64,000 nt of DNA, from assembly GCF_902809845.1 (NCBI RefSeq), contig NZ_CADDWI010000013.1:868001-932000 (forward strand), written 5' to 3'. The translations under genes were made by a program, and so were the position numbers. The DNA comes from Chelativorans sp. Marseille-P2723. Lineage in GTDB: Bacteria > Pseudomonadota > Alphaproteobacteria > Rhizobiales > Rhizobiaceae. The stretch's first letter is position 1, and every line of letters begins with the position of its first letter. Of this stretch, positions 52,426 through 63,118 are shown in pieces. The notes below the pieces were generated by a model, which saw only the letters and a program-made list of their open reading frames with translations, searched no databases and was not told the DNA's origin.

Positions 52426-55362
52426 CTAATGCGCCTCGTCCCAATTATCGGCGGCGCGCGCGTCCACCTTCAGGGGAACGGAGAGGGACCTTGCCGGCCA
52501 GGCGGCACCTTCCATCACAGTGCGGATGACTGGAATGGCACGCTCCACATTGTCCTCCGGCGCCTCAAAGACAAGTTCGTCATGCACCTGCAGCAGCATG
52601 TCGACCTCACCAAGGCCAGCATTGGCCAGCGCCGTCTCCATGCGCATCATGGCGCGGCGGATGATGTCGGCTGCCGAGCCCTGGATCGGCGCATTGATGG
52701 CGGCTCGTTCGTTAAAGGCTCGGACGGAAGGATTGGACGATCGGATTTCCGGATAATGCGCGCGGCGGCCGAAGATCGTTTCCACGTAACCGTGCTCGCG
52801 GCAGAAGGCTTTCGTCCTTTCCATATAGTCGCGGATGCCCGGAAAACGTTCGAAATAGCGCTTGATGTAGGCGCTGGCTTCCTCGCGCGGGATACCAAGC
52901 TGATTGGCAAGGCCGAAAGCCGAAATCCCGTAGATGATGCCAAAATTGATCGCCTTGGCCCGCCGCCGCACCTCGCCGGGCATTCCTTCTATGGGAACCC
53001 CAAACATTTCCGATGCCGTCAGCGCATGAATGTCCAGCCCGTCTGCAAATGCCTGCGTTAGTTGGGGTATGTCGGCCACGTGGGCAAGGACGCGAAGCTC
53101 GATCTGGCTGTAGTCGGCCGAGATCAGCTTGCGGCCCGGCGCGGCAATGAACGCGGTGCGGATCTTCCGCCCCTCCGCAGTCCGAATGGGGATGTTCTGA
53201 AGGTTCGGCTCCGATGAGGAAAGGCGTCCGGTTGTCGTGGAGGCGAGCGAGTAGGAAGTGTGGACGCGGCCCGTTTCGGGATTGATGTAGCTGGGCAGCG
53301 CATCGGTATAGGTGGATTTCAGCTTCGTGACCTGTCGCCAGTCTACGATCTTCCTGGGGAGTTCGTGGCCGGCTGCCGCCAGTTCCTCCAGCACTTGCGC
53401 GGACGTGGACCACTGGCCGGTCTTCGTCTTGCTGCCGCCGGGAAGACCCATGCGCCCGAAGAGGATCTCGCCGAGCTGCTTTGGAGAACCTATGGTGAAA
53501 CGTTCGCCCGCAAGCTGGTAGATCTCCTCCTCCATCGCGGCAGCAACCTGAGCAAAGTCGCCGGACATGCGCGAGAGGATCTGCCTATCAACGGATATGC
53601 CCCGGTGCTCCATCCGGGATATGACGGAGATCATCGGCCGTTCCAAGCGCTCGTAAACCGATACCAGCCGCTTCGCTACGAGCTGTGGTTTCAGTACCTT
53701 CCAGAGCCGGAGGGTGAGGTCGACCTCCTCTGCCGCAAAAGTGGTCGCACGCTCCAGATCGACCATGTCGAAAGTCACCTTGGAGCGGCCCGATCCTGTC
53801 AGATCGGTGTAGGAAAGCGGCTTGTGGCCCAGCCATCGCTCGGCGAGTGAGGCGATGTCATGCGCCTGTGACCCTGCTTCCAATACGTAGGAGATGAGCA
53901 TCGTATCGTCGTACGGCGCGATCTCGATGCCATAGCGATAAAGAAGCAGCCAGTCATATTTGAGATTCTGGCCGATCTTTAAAACCGAAGCGTCCTGCAG
54001 CAGCGGCCTCAGAACGGCAAGGCCCGCTTCCTTCTCGATCTGCGCATCGACCATCCCCCCACCCAGAAGGTCGCTTTCTCCTTTCTTGTGTAAAAAGGGA
54101 ACATAGGCAGCCCGGCCGGATGCTGTGGCAAGCGCTATCCCGCAAAGTTCCGCCTGCGTCGCGTCTTGAAATGTCGCCTCCGTATTGAGCGCAACGATTC
54201 CCGCTTCGCGTGCCTCGTCCACCCAGTGGTTCAGCGTTTCCAGGTCACGGATGCAGACATAGCGCGAGTGGTCGAACGCCTCCGACGACGCAGCCTCGGC
54301 AAGCTTCCGTGCCAGCTTCTCGGGCGTCTCGGCTTCCTCGTCGCGCTCAGGTGCGACTTCGCCTTCCGCTCCTGGCTCGCCGACGCCAGTGGCTGGTACG
54401 GTAAGATCCGGCCCATGTGCCTCTGCTCCCCTCTGAACCTCGACATAGGCAGGTTCGATATCGGATGGGTGAGTTCCGGTCGCCTCGGCAACACGCCGGG
54501 TCAGTGAAGAGAACTCCATTGCTTTCAGAAAGGCGATCAGCTTTGGTCCATTGGGCGGGTTGAGCGCCAGTGCATCGACGCCCACCTCTACCGAGACATC
54601 GTCCTTGAGCCGTACGAGCTCGCGTGAAACGCGTGCATTTTCGGCATGGGCTATAAGGTTCTCGCGCCGCTTGTTCTGCTTGATCTCATGCGCGCGGGCG
54701 AGCAACGTTTCAAGGTCGCCGTACTCATTCAGAAGCTGCGCCGCCGTTTTTGGGCCAATGCCGGGTACCCCTGGCACATTGTCGATCGTATCGCCGGTGA
54801 GTGCCTGAAGGTCGATCATCTTCTCAGGAGGAACGCCCCACCTCTCGATCACTTCGGGGACATTGATCTTTCTGTCCTTCATCGGGTCGTATAGCGAGAC
54901 GGTTGGGCCAACGATCTGCATCAAATCCTTGTCGGAAGACACTATGGTGGTGTCGCCGCCTGCCTCGCTGGCCATCCTCGCATAGGTGGCGATCAGATCA
55001 TCCGCCTCATATCCTTCCATCTCGATGCAGGGCAGGTCAAAGGCCCGGGTCGCCTGCCGGATCAGCCCGAATTGTGGAATCAGGTCTTCCGGCGGTTCCG
55101 TCCGGTTCGCCTTGTATTCCGGATACAGGTCGTTCCGGAAAGTCTTGGCGGAATAATCGAAGATGACTGCGAAATGCGTGGGCGCGACGCCCAACGCCGT
55201 TTCGCGCGCGTCGCGAAGCAGCTTCCAGACCATATTGCAGAAGCCAAGCACCGCGCTTACCGGCAAGCCATCAGACTTGCGGTTGAGGGGAGGAAGAGCG
55301 TGATAGGCGCGGAAAATATAGCCCGAGCCGTCAACGAGGAAGAGATGGTCGCCTTTTTTCAT
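52426..55362 (-). CDS. polA: DNA polymerase I (altered proofreading site)
   Basis: Repair and Okazaki-processing polymerase of 978 residues. The 5' nuclease domain (about 1-300; EGYEADDLIATYAR, SSDKDLMQ) and polymerase domain (about 600-978; SADYSQIELRVLAHVA, RRAKAINFGIIYG, QVHDELVFE) are intact. In the 3'-5' exonuclease domain the expected DTE reads NTE (Asn393 for Asp355 of Escherichia coli), and YAAED reads FAAEE (Phe542 and Glu546 for Tyr497 and Asp501); Asp470 (NLKYD) is kept. Proofreading is therefore probably lost or weak. The ATG at 55362 (KKGDHLFLVDGSGY) is the normal start; the longer frame upstream is rejected. Confidence 0.95.
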   Translation of the reverse strand: MKKGDHLFLVDGSGYIFRAYHALPPLNRKSDGLPVSAVLGFCNMVWKLLRDARETALGVAPTHFAVIFDYSAKTFRNDLYPEYKANRTEPPEDLIPQFGLIRQATRAFDLPCIEMEGYEADDLIATYARMASEAGGDTTIVSSDKDLMQIVGPTVSLYDPMKDRKINVPEVIERWGVPPEKMIDLQALTGDTIDNVPGVPGIGPKTAAQLLNEYGDLETLLARAHEIKQNKRRENLIAHAENARVSRELVRLKDDVSVEVGVDALALNPPNGPKLIAFLKAMEFSSLTRRVAEATGTHPSDIEPAYVEVQRGAEAHGPDLTVPATGVGEPGAEGEVAPERDEEAETPEKLARKLAEAASSEAFDHSRYVCIRDLETLNHWVDEAREAGIVALNTEATFQDATQAELCGIALATASGRAAYVPFLHKKGESDLLGGGMVDAQIEKEAGLAVLRPLLQDASVLKIGQNLKYDWLLLYRYGIEIAPYDDTMLISYVLEAGSQAHDIASLAERWLGHKPLSYTDLTGSGRSKVTFDMVDLERATTFAAEEVDLTLRLWKVLKPQLVAKRLVSVYERLERPMISVISRMEHRGISVDRQILSRMSGDFAQVAAAMEEEIYQLAGERFTIGSPKQLGEILFGRMGLPGGSKTKTGQWSTSAQVLEELAAAGHELPRKIVDWRQVTKLKSTYTDALPSYINPETGRVHTSYSLASTTTGRLSSSEPNLQNIPIRTAEGRKIRTAFIAAPGRKLISADYSQIELRVLAHVADIPQLTQAFADGLDIHALTASEMFGVPIEGMPGEVRRRAKAINFGIIYGISAFGLANQLGIPREEASAYIKRYFERFPGIRDYMERTKAFCREHGYVETIFGRRAHYPEIRSSNPSVRAFNERAAINAPIQGSAADIIRRAMMRMETALANAGLGEVDMLLQVHDELVFEAPEDNVERAIPVIRTVMEGAAWPARSLSVPLKVDARAADNWDEAH

Positions 55363-55476
55363 GGCTGAACGGGTAGCGCGGCAGGGACCGCCTGTCCATC
55401 CCGCATCAACCCAACGCTGCCATGAGGAGCCAACCACCGTTTGGTAACAAAAATATTACGAACGTATAATCTTGAG

Positions 55477-55658
55477 GGCCTTGAATAGCCATTTTAGCGA
55501 CCAACATAACGAGCATCGGCAATATTTTCGCCGAGTCCGGAAAGGCTCGTCCCCCGCCTGAACCGGACAAAACAGCGGCAGCCTTACCCCCCTCTCCGGG
55601 CTGCCGCACTTTCATGCAAAGCCGCCGTGGCTCCCCTCCGCCACGGCGGCATTTTTTT
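55477..55658 (+). ncRNA. Candidate small RNA between polA and murJ
   Basis: A promoter-like pair TTGGTA (55441-55446), 18 bases, TATAAT (55465-55470) would start a transcript near 55477 on the plus strand. It ends about 180 bases later at a strong intrinsic terminator. Two hairpins lie near the 3' end: GCGGCAGCC/GGCTGCCGC (55575-55607) with loop TTACCCCCCTCTCCG, and the terminator stem with loop CTCCCCTCCG. Both loops are C/U-rich and could pair with Shine-Dalgarno sequences, as in alphaproteobacterial sRNAs with CCUCCUCCC loops (alpha-r14 and cuckoo families). No open frame on this strand explains the terminator. Membership of a known family is not established. Confidence 0.5.
55621..55658 (+). 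terminator. Strong intrinsic terminator (plus strand)
   Basis: GCCGCCGTGG, a ten-base loop, CCACGGCGGC, then A and seven T. A perfect ten-base stem. On the minus strand the same stem is followed by only three T, so it is oriented for plus-strand transcription although it could also slow murJ readthrough. Confidence 0.93.
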
Positions 55659-55667
55659 GCTCCTGGT

Positions 55668-57266
55668 TCACGCGCTGCGGTCGTCAGCGACAGGCCCCGC
55701 CGCGCGCCAGCGGCGCCGGGACCAGGCGGAGGCGAGTTCCCGCCTGTCCAAAGCGCCGGTGATGAGGGCGAGCACGAAATATGTAAGTGCGGCGGCGGCA
55801 ATGATGAAGCCAGTGCTGGCAGCACGCTCCAAAGACCCACCATTCGTCAAGATTTTGGCAAAGAAGCCGTTGAGGAGATATACAACGAGCCCCATCACGA
55901 CGCTGGAAAGCACAATCATCGCCACGCGGCGGATGGCAAGGATCGTAGGGCGGAAATCGTTGCGCCTCCACAAGGTGATTGCGAGCAGCAATACATTGAC
56001 CCAGGAGGAGGCAGATGTCGAAAGCGCGATCGCTAAGTGCCCGTAAAGCGGAAACAGCGCCAGGCTCATCCCAATATTGACTATGACGGAGACGAGGGAG
56101 AACCACATCGGCGTTCTCATATCTTCCCGTGCGAAGAAACCCGGCTGGAATACCTTCGCGAGAACATAGGCCGGCAGGCCTGATGCGAATGCTGCGAGCG
56201 CGGTGGCCGTCATTTGCGTATCGAGCGGGCTGAACTCTCCGCGCTCATAAAGAACTGCAACGATTGGCCCCGGCATGACCATGAGGCCGACTGCAGCCGG
56301 CATGGTCAGTCCGAGCGCAAATTCGAGTGATCGATTCTGCAGGTGCTGGGCGTCCCGGTCATCGCCGGCCTTCAAGGCACGTGACAGCTCCGGCAAAAGC
56401 ACCACCCCCACCGCCACACCGATGATGCCTAGCGGGAGCTGGTTTATCCGGTCGGCGAAATTCAATAGCGAAATAGCCTTTTCTTGTGCCGAGGCGATGA
56501 CCTGTCCGACCAGAAGGTTGATCTGCATGATGCCGCCCGTCAGAAGAGCCGGGGCCATTAGCACCAGCACGCGGCGGACGGCGGGCGTGAGGTGCGGCAA
56601 GCGCAGGCGCATTGTAAAGCCAGCGCGGCGGACGGCTCTGGCTAAAATGAGAAGTTGCGCGATGCCCGAAGCGAGCACTCCCCAGGCAAGCCACAGACCG
56701 GTTGTGCGAGCCTGAAGGTCCAGCGCAAGCGCAGCAGCCAGAACCGCAACGAGAATGACGTTAAGCAGGACCGGCACCAGGGCCGGGAGGAAAAATCTGC
56801 GCATTGAGTTCATGACGCCGGAAAGCATCGCCACCAGCGACATGCAAAGAAGGTAGGGAAACATGATGCGCGTTAAAGTAACGGTGAGGTCGAATTTTTC
56901 CGGCGAGGCCAGGAAGCCGGGCGCTACCACACTCGCCGCGAGCACGGGCATGAAGATCATCGCCAGGGCTGAAAGCGCCAACAACGCTGTAAGCAAGACA
57001 GCAAGTACGTCTTCACCAAAGCGGCGTGCGGCCTCAATGCCGCCGCCCTCCATCTCCTTGGCGAAAAGCGGAATGAAGGCCGTGTTGAAGGCGCCTTCGG
57101 CGAACAATCGGCGGAAGAGGTTCGGAAATCGGAAGGCCGCGTAGAAGGCGTCGGTTACAGGCCCGGCGCCGAGCGCCGCCGCAAGCAGCGCCTCGCGAAT
57201 GAAACCGAACAGCCGGCTGGCCATTGTTGCGCTGCCGACACTGGCGAATTTCGAAACAAGGCTCAT
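55668..57266 (-). CDS. murJ: Lipid II flippase MurJ
   Basis: Moves the peptidoglycan precursor lipid II across the inner membrane. It has 532 residues with about 14 membrane segments. The N-terminal signature is SLVSKFASVGSATMASRLFG and REALLAAALGAG, followed by TDAFYAAFRFPNLFRRLFAE and GAFNTAFIPLF. The ATG at 57266 is the canonical start; an upstream frame extends into glnD and is rejected. It lies 61 bases after glnD in the same direction. Confidence 0.95.
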   Translation of the reverse strand: MSLVSKFASVGSATMASRLFGFIREALLAAALGAGPVTDAFYAAFRFPNLFRRLFAEGAFNTAFIPLFAKEMEGGGIEAARRFGEDVLAVLLTALLALSALAMIFMPVLAASVVAPGFLASPEKFDLTVTLTRIMFPYLLCMSLVAMLSGVMNSMRRFFLPALVPVLLNVILVAVLAAALALDLQARTTGLWLAWGVLASGIAQLLILARAVRRAGFTMRLRLPHLTPAVRRVLVLMAPALLTGGIMQINLLVGQVIASAQEKAISLLNFADRINQLPLGIIGVAVGVVLLPELSRALKAGDDRDAQHLQNRSLEFALGLTMPAAVGLMVMPGPIVAVLYERGEFSPLDTQMTATALAAFASGLPAYVLAKVFQPGFFAREDMRTPMWFSLVSVIVNIGMSLALFPLYGHLAIALSTSASSWVNVLLLAITLWRRNDFRPTILAIRRVAMIVLSSVVMGLVVYLLNGFFAKILTNGGSLERAASTGFIIAAAALTYFVLALITGALDRRELASAWSRRRWRAAGPVADDRSA

Positions 57267-57327
57267 CTGCGGAAGGCTCCGGCAGGATTGAGAATAGCTT
57301 GCGCCGCCACGTGCGAACCGTTTCCCG

Positions 57328-60243
57328 TCACGCCAGTGCCTCGTTCGCCTGGGCGCGGCTGCCACGACGGGACGCTCCCTTGTCCAATACGTCCAGAAGC
57401 GCCTGGCGGATTGTCTCCAGCCTGTCCGGGTTCTCAATCTTTGCGCCTGTCAAGTCGCTCACGTAGAAGGTGTCGATCACCTTCTCGCCAAAGGTGGTAA
57501 TGTGCGCAGAGGCAATATCGAGGGAGAGGTCCGAAATTACGCCGGTCACCTCAAATAGAAGCCCGGGCCGGTCGAGACATTCCAGTTCTATGACGGAAAA
57601 GCGGTTGGACAACGTGTTTCGCACCTCCGCTCGCGGCTCGATGCGGAACGCCTTCGCACCGCGTCTCGGTCGGGCGCGTTGTTCGACCATGCCGGGCAGA
57701 TAGGACTTGCCTGAAAGCACGTCTTCAATGAGGCGGCCTATGCGCTCGGCCCGACGCCTTTCATCGGCGTCGAAATCGAACTCGCGGCTGACGAGGATGG
57801 TGTCGAACGCGCGCCCGTCCGCGGTGGTGAAAATCTGCGCATCGACGATATTGGCGCCTGCTGCCGCGCAAGCCCCGGCAATGACGGTTAAGAGGCGCGG
57901 ATGGTCGGGTGCCAACACGGTGATCTCCGTCACTGCCTCGAAAGCGTGTATCTCCACCATGGTCGCGAGCGCCTTTCCGCTTCTGTCGGCGGCCCGGATG
58001 AAGCCGGCATGGCGCAACTGGTCTTCTGCCCCCGTAGCAAGCAGATAGTTCTCGTAGTGCAAGCCGCTATAGCGATGCGCGTCTTCTTTGTTCCATCCGG
58101 CTTCCTGAAGCGCCTGCACAAGCTGAGCGCGTGCTTCAGCCGCGCGCGTGGCGCGGGAAGCTTCCGAAAAGCCGCCGGTCAGGAGTAGCTCGGTTTCATA
58201 ATAGAGGGTTCGAAGGAGCTGGCCCTTCCACCCGTTCCACACGCCCGGCCCAACGCCGCGTATGTCGCAGACAGTGATGATGAGAAGCAGCTTCAGCCGC
58301 TCCACCGATTGCACGATATCGGCGAAATCCTGGATCGTCTTGCGGTCGTTCAGGTCGCGCATCTGTGCAATGTGCGACATGAGCAGGTGGTGCTCAACAA
58401 GCCATGCAACCATCTCGGTTTCGGCCGCTTCAAACCCCATATGCGGGCAAAGCCGCCGCGCGATACGCGCCCCGGCAATGGAATGGTCCTCCGGGCGGCC
58501 CTTGGCGATGTCGTGGAAGAGGAGCGCGGTGTAAAGCACCGCCCTCCACGTTTTCACGCCGGGCAGAAGGGAATGGGTGAGGGGATGGAATCTTTCTCCG
58601 TCCCCGCGTTCGATCTCGGCCAGAACGCCTATGCAGCGGATCAGGTGCTCGTCCACTGTGTAATGGTGATACATGGAGAATTGCATCATCGCCACGATCT
58701 TGTTGAAATCGGGGATGAGCCTGCCAAGAACGCCCGCTTCGTTCATGCGGCGCATGTTGAGCTCGGGATCGCGGTCGGAGGTCAGCAAATCCATGAAGAG
58801 GCGGTTTGCCTCCTCGTCGCGCCGCAATTTCCGGTCAATCAGCTTCAGGGAGCGTGTTACCAGCTTTAGCGCATCGGGATGATATTCAAATCCGTGCCTG
58901 TCTGCGAGCCAGAAGAGCCGCAGGATGTTGACCGGATCGCGCTCGAACACCTTCTCATCGGCAATGTTGATGCGATGGTTGTCAACAAGAAAGTCGCTCG
59001 TGCCGGCCAGCTTCCGCCTTCGAGGGGAGAAGGTGAGGGAAAGATTGTTGAAGCCTGGCACATGCTTTGCCTGCTCTTCCTCAAGCGCGGCGCAGAAAAT
59101 GCGCGTCAGATCACCCACGGTCTTGGCGTTCAGGTAATAGTGCTTCATGAAGCGCTCGACCGATGAAAGTCCAGGATGGCTCGTATAGCCAAGGCGCTCG
59201 GCAATGTCGCGCTGGATGTCGAAATGCAGCCGCTCCTCCGCCTTGCCAGTCAGGAAATGCATGTGGCAGCGGACAGCCCACAGAAAGTCCTCCGCCTTGG
59301 CGAAGTGCCGATACTCGCGCCTGGTGAAGACGCCTTTCTCCACCAGTTCCTCGGCCTCGCGCACGCGATAATGATATTTGCCGATCCAGAACAGCGTATG
59401 AAGGTCGCGCAAGCCGCCCTTGCCATCCTTGACGTTAGGCTCCACGACATAGCGGCTCTCCCCGTTCTTGGCGTGGCGCGCATCGCGTTCGGCAAGTTTG
59501 GCCTGGACGTATTCGGCACCCGTATCCTTGGCGACCTCTTCATCGAAACGCTCGATAAGTTCATCGTAGAGCGCTTTATCGCCACAGATGTAGCGCGCTT
59601 CCAGAACTGCCGTGCGGATGGTCATGTCGGTTAGGGAGTGGCGGATGCACTCATCTACATTGCGCGTGGCGTGGCCGACCTTCAGTCCCATGTCCCAGAA
59701 CATGTAGAGCATGTATTCGGCCACCTGCTCACCCCATGGGGTTTGCTTGTAGGGCAGCAGGAAAAGAAGGTCGATGTCGGACCCAGGTGCAAGCGTACCG
59801 CGCCCGTAGCCGCCGACGGCGATGACCGCCATGCGGTCGGCCGAGACGTTATAGAGCTGCGCGGCGAAATTGAACAATGCACGGATGAGCCTGTCCATCA
59901 GTTGGGAAAGCCGTCCGGCGCAAGCCGTCCCGCTGCCGTCTTCGGTAAGCAAGTGCTCAGCCTTCTGCCGTCCTTCGCCCAGCCGAGCCTTCAGAAGTTT
60001 CAGGACCTTCGCGCGGGCGCTGGCGGAACCGGCGTCTTCCGATGCGGCAATAGCCTCCAAATCTGCGCGCAGCAGGTCCGTGTCGATGATCCAGTCCAGC
60101 TTCAGGGGAATCTTGGCCAATTCAATATTCCGCGTTCGCGGCCGCTGTATAGCCTGTTTCCGTGGCGCAAGGAACAATCTGCTGCGGGCAGGGTGTCCCA
60201 TGGCCGCAAGGTTGGAGGCGGCTTGGCAGATGCGGTTCGACAT
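57328..60243 (-). CDS. glnD: Bifunctional uridylyltransferase/uridylyl-removing enzyme GlnD
   Basis: Nitrogen sensor that uridylylates or deuridylylates PII proteins according to glutamine level. It has 971 residues. The nucleotidyltransferase motif is [20 protein letters not shown], the HD hydrolase motif [15 protein letters not shown], and two ACT domains occupy the C-terminal 200 residues ([39 protein letters not shown]). The N-terminal 40 residues are weakly conserved, so a later start is possible. It lies between mutS and murJ, all leftward. Confidence 0.95.
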   Translation of the reverse strand: MSNRICQAASNLAAMGHPARSRLFLAPRKQAIQRPRTRNIELAKIPLKLDWIIDTDLLRADLEAIAASEDAGSASARAKVLKLLKARLGEGRQKAEHLLTEDGSGTACAGRLSQLMDRLIRALFNFAAQLYNVSADRMAVIAVGGYGRGTLAPGSDIDLLFLLPYKQTPWGEQVAEYMLYMFWDMGLKVGHATRNVDECIRHSLTDMTIRTAVLEARYICGDKALYDELIERFDEEVAKDTGAEYVQAKLAERDARHAKNGESRYVVEPNVKDGKGGLRDLHTLFWIGKYHYRVREAEELVEKGVFTRREYRHFAKAEDFLWAVRCHMHFLTGKAEERLHFDIQRDIAERLGYTSHPGLSSVERFMKHYYLNAKTVGDLTRIFCAALEEEQAKHVPGFNNLSLTFSPRRRKLAGTSDFLVDNHRINIADEKVFERDPVNILRLFWLADRHGFEYHPDALKLVTRSLKLIDRKLRRDEEANRLFMDLLTSDRDPELNMRRMNEAGVLGRLIPDFNKIVAMMQFSMYHHYTVDEHLIRCIGVLAEIERGDGERFHPLTHSLLPGVKTWRAVLYTALLFHDIAKGRPEDHSIAGARIARRLCPHMGFEAAETEMVAWLVEHHLLMSHIAQMRDLNDRKTIQDFADIVQSVERLKLLLIITVCDIRGVGPGVWNGWKGQLLRTLYYETELLLTGGFSEASRATRAAEARAQLVQALQEAGWNKEDAHRYSGLHYENYLLATGAEDQLRHAGFIRAADRSGKALATMVEIHAFEAVTEITVLAPDHPRLLTVIAGACAAAGANIVDAQIFTTADGRAFDTILVSREFDFDADERRRAERIGRLIEDVLSGKSYLPGMVEQRARPRRGAKAFRIEPRAEVRNTLSNRFSVIELECLDRPGLLFEVTGVISDLSLDIASAHITTFGEKVIDTFYVSDLTGAKIENPDRLETIRQALLDVLDKGASRRGSRAQANEALA

Positions 60244-60259
60244 GAAGAGGCTTGCGTAT

Positions 60260-62983
60260 CTATTCCTCCAGCGCCTGTGATTTCAGGCTGTAAAGTGCTT
60301 CCAGCGCCTCCCGCGGCGTCATCTCGTCCGGATTGAGCGCTGCCAGCGCAGCGGCAAGCCGGTCTGTGCCGGAGGACTTCGGCCTTGGCTCTTCCTGCTG
60401 CGCGGCGGCGGAAAAGAGCGGCAGGTCATCTACAAGGCGCGCGGTTTTCGACCCCGTTTCGCCTTCTTCCAGAAGATGCAGCACTTCCCGTGCGCGCTCG
60501 ACCACGGCGGTCGGAAGGCCGGCCAGCCGCGCCACCTGGATACCGTAAGAGCGGTCTGCGGCTCCGCGCGCGACCTCGTGTAGAAAGATCACCTCGCCTT
60601 CGAACTCCTTTACCCGCATCGTGACGTTCACCAGGCGGGAAAGCTTCCCGCTGAGAGCCGTCATCTCATGGAAATGAGTGGCGAAGAGGGCGCGGCAGCG
60701 GTTCGTTTCATGCAGGTGTTCCACAGCCGCCCAGGCTATGGAAAGCCCGTCGAATGTCGCCGTCCCACGGCCGATCTCATCGAGGATGACAAGCGAGCGC
60801 TCGCCCGCCTGATTGAGGATTGCCGCCGTCTCGACCATTTCTACCATGAAGGTCGAGCGGCCGCGCGCCAGATCGTCGGAGGCGCCGACGCGGGAGAACA
60901 GCCGGTCGACCACGCCGATATGCGCGGCTCTGGCGGGCACGAAGGAGCCCATCTGTGCCAATACGGCAATCAGCGCATTCTGCCGCAGGAAGGTGGATTT
61001 GCCGCCCATATTCGGGCCGGTGAGGAGCCAGATGGCCCCTGCCTTTTCGCCGTTTGCCGGGGACAGGTCGCAATCGTTGGCCACGAATGGATCGCCAAGC
61101 TGGCGGCGCAGCGCCTGCTCCACCACGGGATGGCGCCCGCCTTCGATCTGAAAATCGAGACTGTCGTCGACGACCGGTCGGCAATAATCCTCACTCTCGG
61201 CAAGGCAAGCAAGGGCGGCCGAAACGTCCAGGACAGCAAGCCCGAAGGCCAGTGAACGCAGTGCCTCGGAGGCGGCGACCACCTCCTTCACCAGTTGATC
61301 ATAAACGGAGAGCTCGATTGCCAAGGCCTGGTCCGCCGCATTGGCGATCCTGGTTTCCAGATCGGCCAGTTCAGTGGTTGTGAAGCGCATGGCATTTGCC
61401 ATTGTCTGCCGGTGGATGAAGCGGGATTTGGCAGCTTCGCTTCCCGTCATCACCTGACTGTTGTTGGCCGTAACCTCGATATAATAGCCGAGAATGTTGT
61501 TGTGCCTGATCTTGAGCGAGCGGATGCCCGTCTCCTCGATCAGCTCGCGTTCCATCGCCGCAATCACCTTGCGTGACTGGTCGCGCAGTGCCCGGACCTC
61601 ATCCAGCTCCGGGCGGTAACCTTCCCTCACGAAGCCGCCATCTCGCTTCAGGAGCGGCAACTCTTCTGCAAGCGCGTTCTGAAGATGGTCGGCAAGTGCT
61701 GCCGGAACAGCACCAAGAAGTGCGGCAACGTGCAAAATTTCCTGTGGCAGTTGCTGGTCTTCCAGAAGTCGGCTGACGATCCTCCCTACCTGAATGCCCT
61801 TGAACAGCGCGCCAAGATCGCGTGGGCCGCCCCGATTAAGCGCCAGTCGGGACAGCGCCCGGGCGATGTCGGGAACGCCTTTTAGAAGCTCGCGCAGCTT
61901 TTCGCGCAGCGTTGGTTCGGCCAGGAAGAAGGAGACGGAATCTAGGCGCTCTGCAATGGCCTTCGGATCAGTCAGCGGCGACATCAGGCGCTCGGCCAGA
62001 AGCCTCCCGCCCGCGCCGGTAAGAGTACGGTCGATGGTTTTGAGCAGGCTGCCTTCGCGGCCGCCTGACAATGTGCGCGTTAATTCCAGACTGACACGAG
62101 TGGCCGGGTCGATGAAAAGGCTGGCGCTGTCCTCGTCGCGCTCGGGCCGGCCAAGCGGCGGGCGTTCAGAGACTTGTGTCTTCTCGACATAAGTGACCGC
62201 ACCCGCAATGGCGGAAAGCTCCGCGCGCGAGAAACGCCCAAAGCCGTCGAGCGTGGCCACTTCGTAGAAGCGGGCGAGGCGCATCTCCGCGCTCGCCGAA
62301 TCAAAGAATGACGGCGGTTGCGGGCTGGCTATCCGTCCCATCGTGTCAAGAACAGGACGGAGAGCGGGGTCGTGATAGACAGGCTCGGCCAGGATGAGCT
62401 CGCGCGGGTCGATGCGCAGAATGTCCGCGAGCAGACGGTCAGGCGCGGTGGCGGCGACGCGGAACACGCCTGTGGAAATGTCGATCCAGGCGAGCGCCAT
62501 CTCCCCTCCGCCCTTCGCTCGACCGAGCGCCATCAGGTAATTGGCTTCGGAAGGATCTAGAAGCTTCTCCTCAGTAATGGTTCCAGGTGTGACGAGGCGC
62601 ACCACGTCGCGCCGCACCACGGCCTTGTAGCCCCGTTTCTTCGCCTCTGCAGGGTCCTCCATTTGCTCGCAGACGGCCACGCGGTGGCCAAGCGCAATGA
62701 GCTTTTGCAGGTAATCGTCAGCCGCGTGCACCGGCACGCCGCACATGGGGATGTCCTTGTCCTGATATTTACCGCGGCGGGTGAGCGTGATGCCGAGCGC
62801 GCGGCTCGCCACCTCCGCATCCTCGAAGAACAGCTCGTAGAAATCTCCCATGCGATAGAACAGCAGGCAATCGTTGTTGGCCGCCTTGATTTCGAGATAT
62901 TGCCGCATCATCGGCGTCGCGCCGGTGGTGGGCAGCGAGGCACCTGCGCCACGGCGTTTACGGATTGGCGTCTGTTCGTTCAA
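60260..62983 (-). CDS. mutS: DNA mismatch repair protein MutS
   Basis: Mismatch-recognition ATPase of 907 residues. The N-terminal mismatch-binding domain has [20 protein letters not shown] and the FYELF wedge with the Phe-x-Glu pair. The ATPase domain has Walker [14 protein letters not shown] and the [17 protein letters not shown] and [16 protein letters not shown] blocks. A TTG at 62981-62983 with GAGGGG upstream is chosen over a GTG at 63079, whose extra 32 residues look unrelated to MutS. It is divergent from maeB. Confidence 0.94.
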   Translation of the reverse strand: MNEQTPIRKRRGAGASLPTTGATPMMRQYLEIKAANNDCLLFYRMGDFYELFFEDAEVASRALGITLTRRGKYQDKDIPMCGVPVHAADDYLQKLIALGHRVAVCEQMEDPAEAKKRGYKAVVRRDVVRLVTPGTITEEKLLDPSEANYLMALGRAKGGGEMALAWIDISTGVFRVAATAPDRLLADILRIDPRELILAEPVYHDPALRPVLDTMGRIASPQPPSFFDSASAEMRLARFYEVATLDGFGRFSRAELSAIAGAVTYVEKTQVSERPPLGRPERDEDSASLFIDPATRVSLELTRTLSGGREGSLLKTIDRTLTGAGGRLLAERLMSPLTDPKAIAERLDSVSFFLAEPTLREKLRELLKGVPDIARALSRLALNRGGPRDLGALFKGIQVGRIVSRLLEDQQLPQEILHVAALLGAVPAALADHLQNALAEELPLLKRDGGFVREGYRPELDEVRALRDQSRKVIAAMERELIEETGIRSLKIRHNNILGYYIEVTANNSQVMTGSEAAKSRFIHRQTMANAMRFTTTELADLETRIANAADQALAIELSVYDQLVKEVVAASEALRSLAFGLAVLDVSAALACLAESEDYCRPVVDDSLDFQIEGGRHPVVEQALRRQLGDPFVANDCDLSPANGEKAGAIWLLTGPNMGGKSTFLRQNALIAVLAQMGSFVPARAAHIGVVDRLFSRVGASDDLARGRSTFMVEMVETAAILNQAGERSLVILDEIGRGTATFDGLSIAWAAVEHLHETNRCRALFATHFHEMTALSGKLSRLVNVTMRVKEFEGEVIFLHEVARGAADRSYGIQVARLAGLPTAVVERAREVLHLLEEGETGSKTARLVDDLPLFSAAAQQEEPRPKSSGTDRLAAALAALNPDEMTPREALEALYSLKSQALEE

Positions 62984-63118
62984 GAATCGCGCCCCTCGTA
63001 AAAATTGTTGTTGGTCCTGACTGGCCCATTTACCTGAGCGAAGTGTAGCCTTATGCACCTGAGAACGGCAAAACTCCACAGAAGTCCATCATTGCCGGTA
63101 AGGGGAGGTGCAAGAGGA

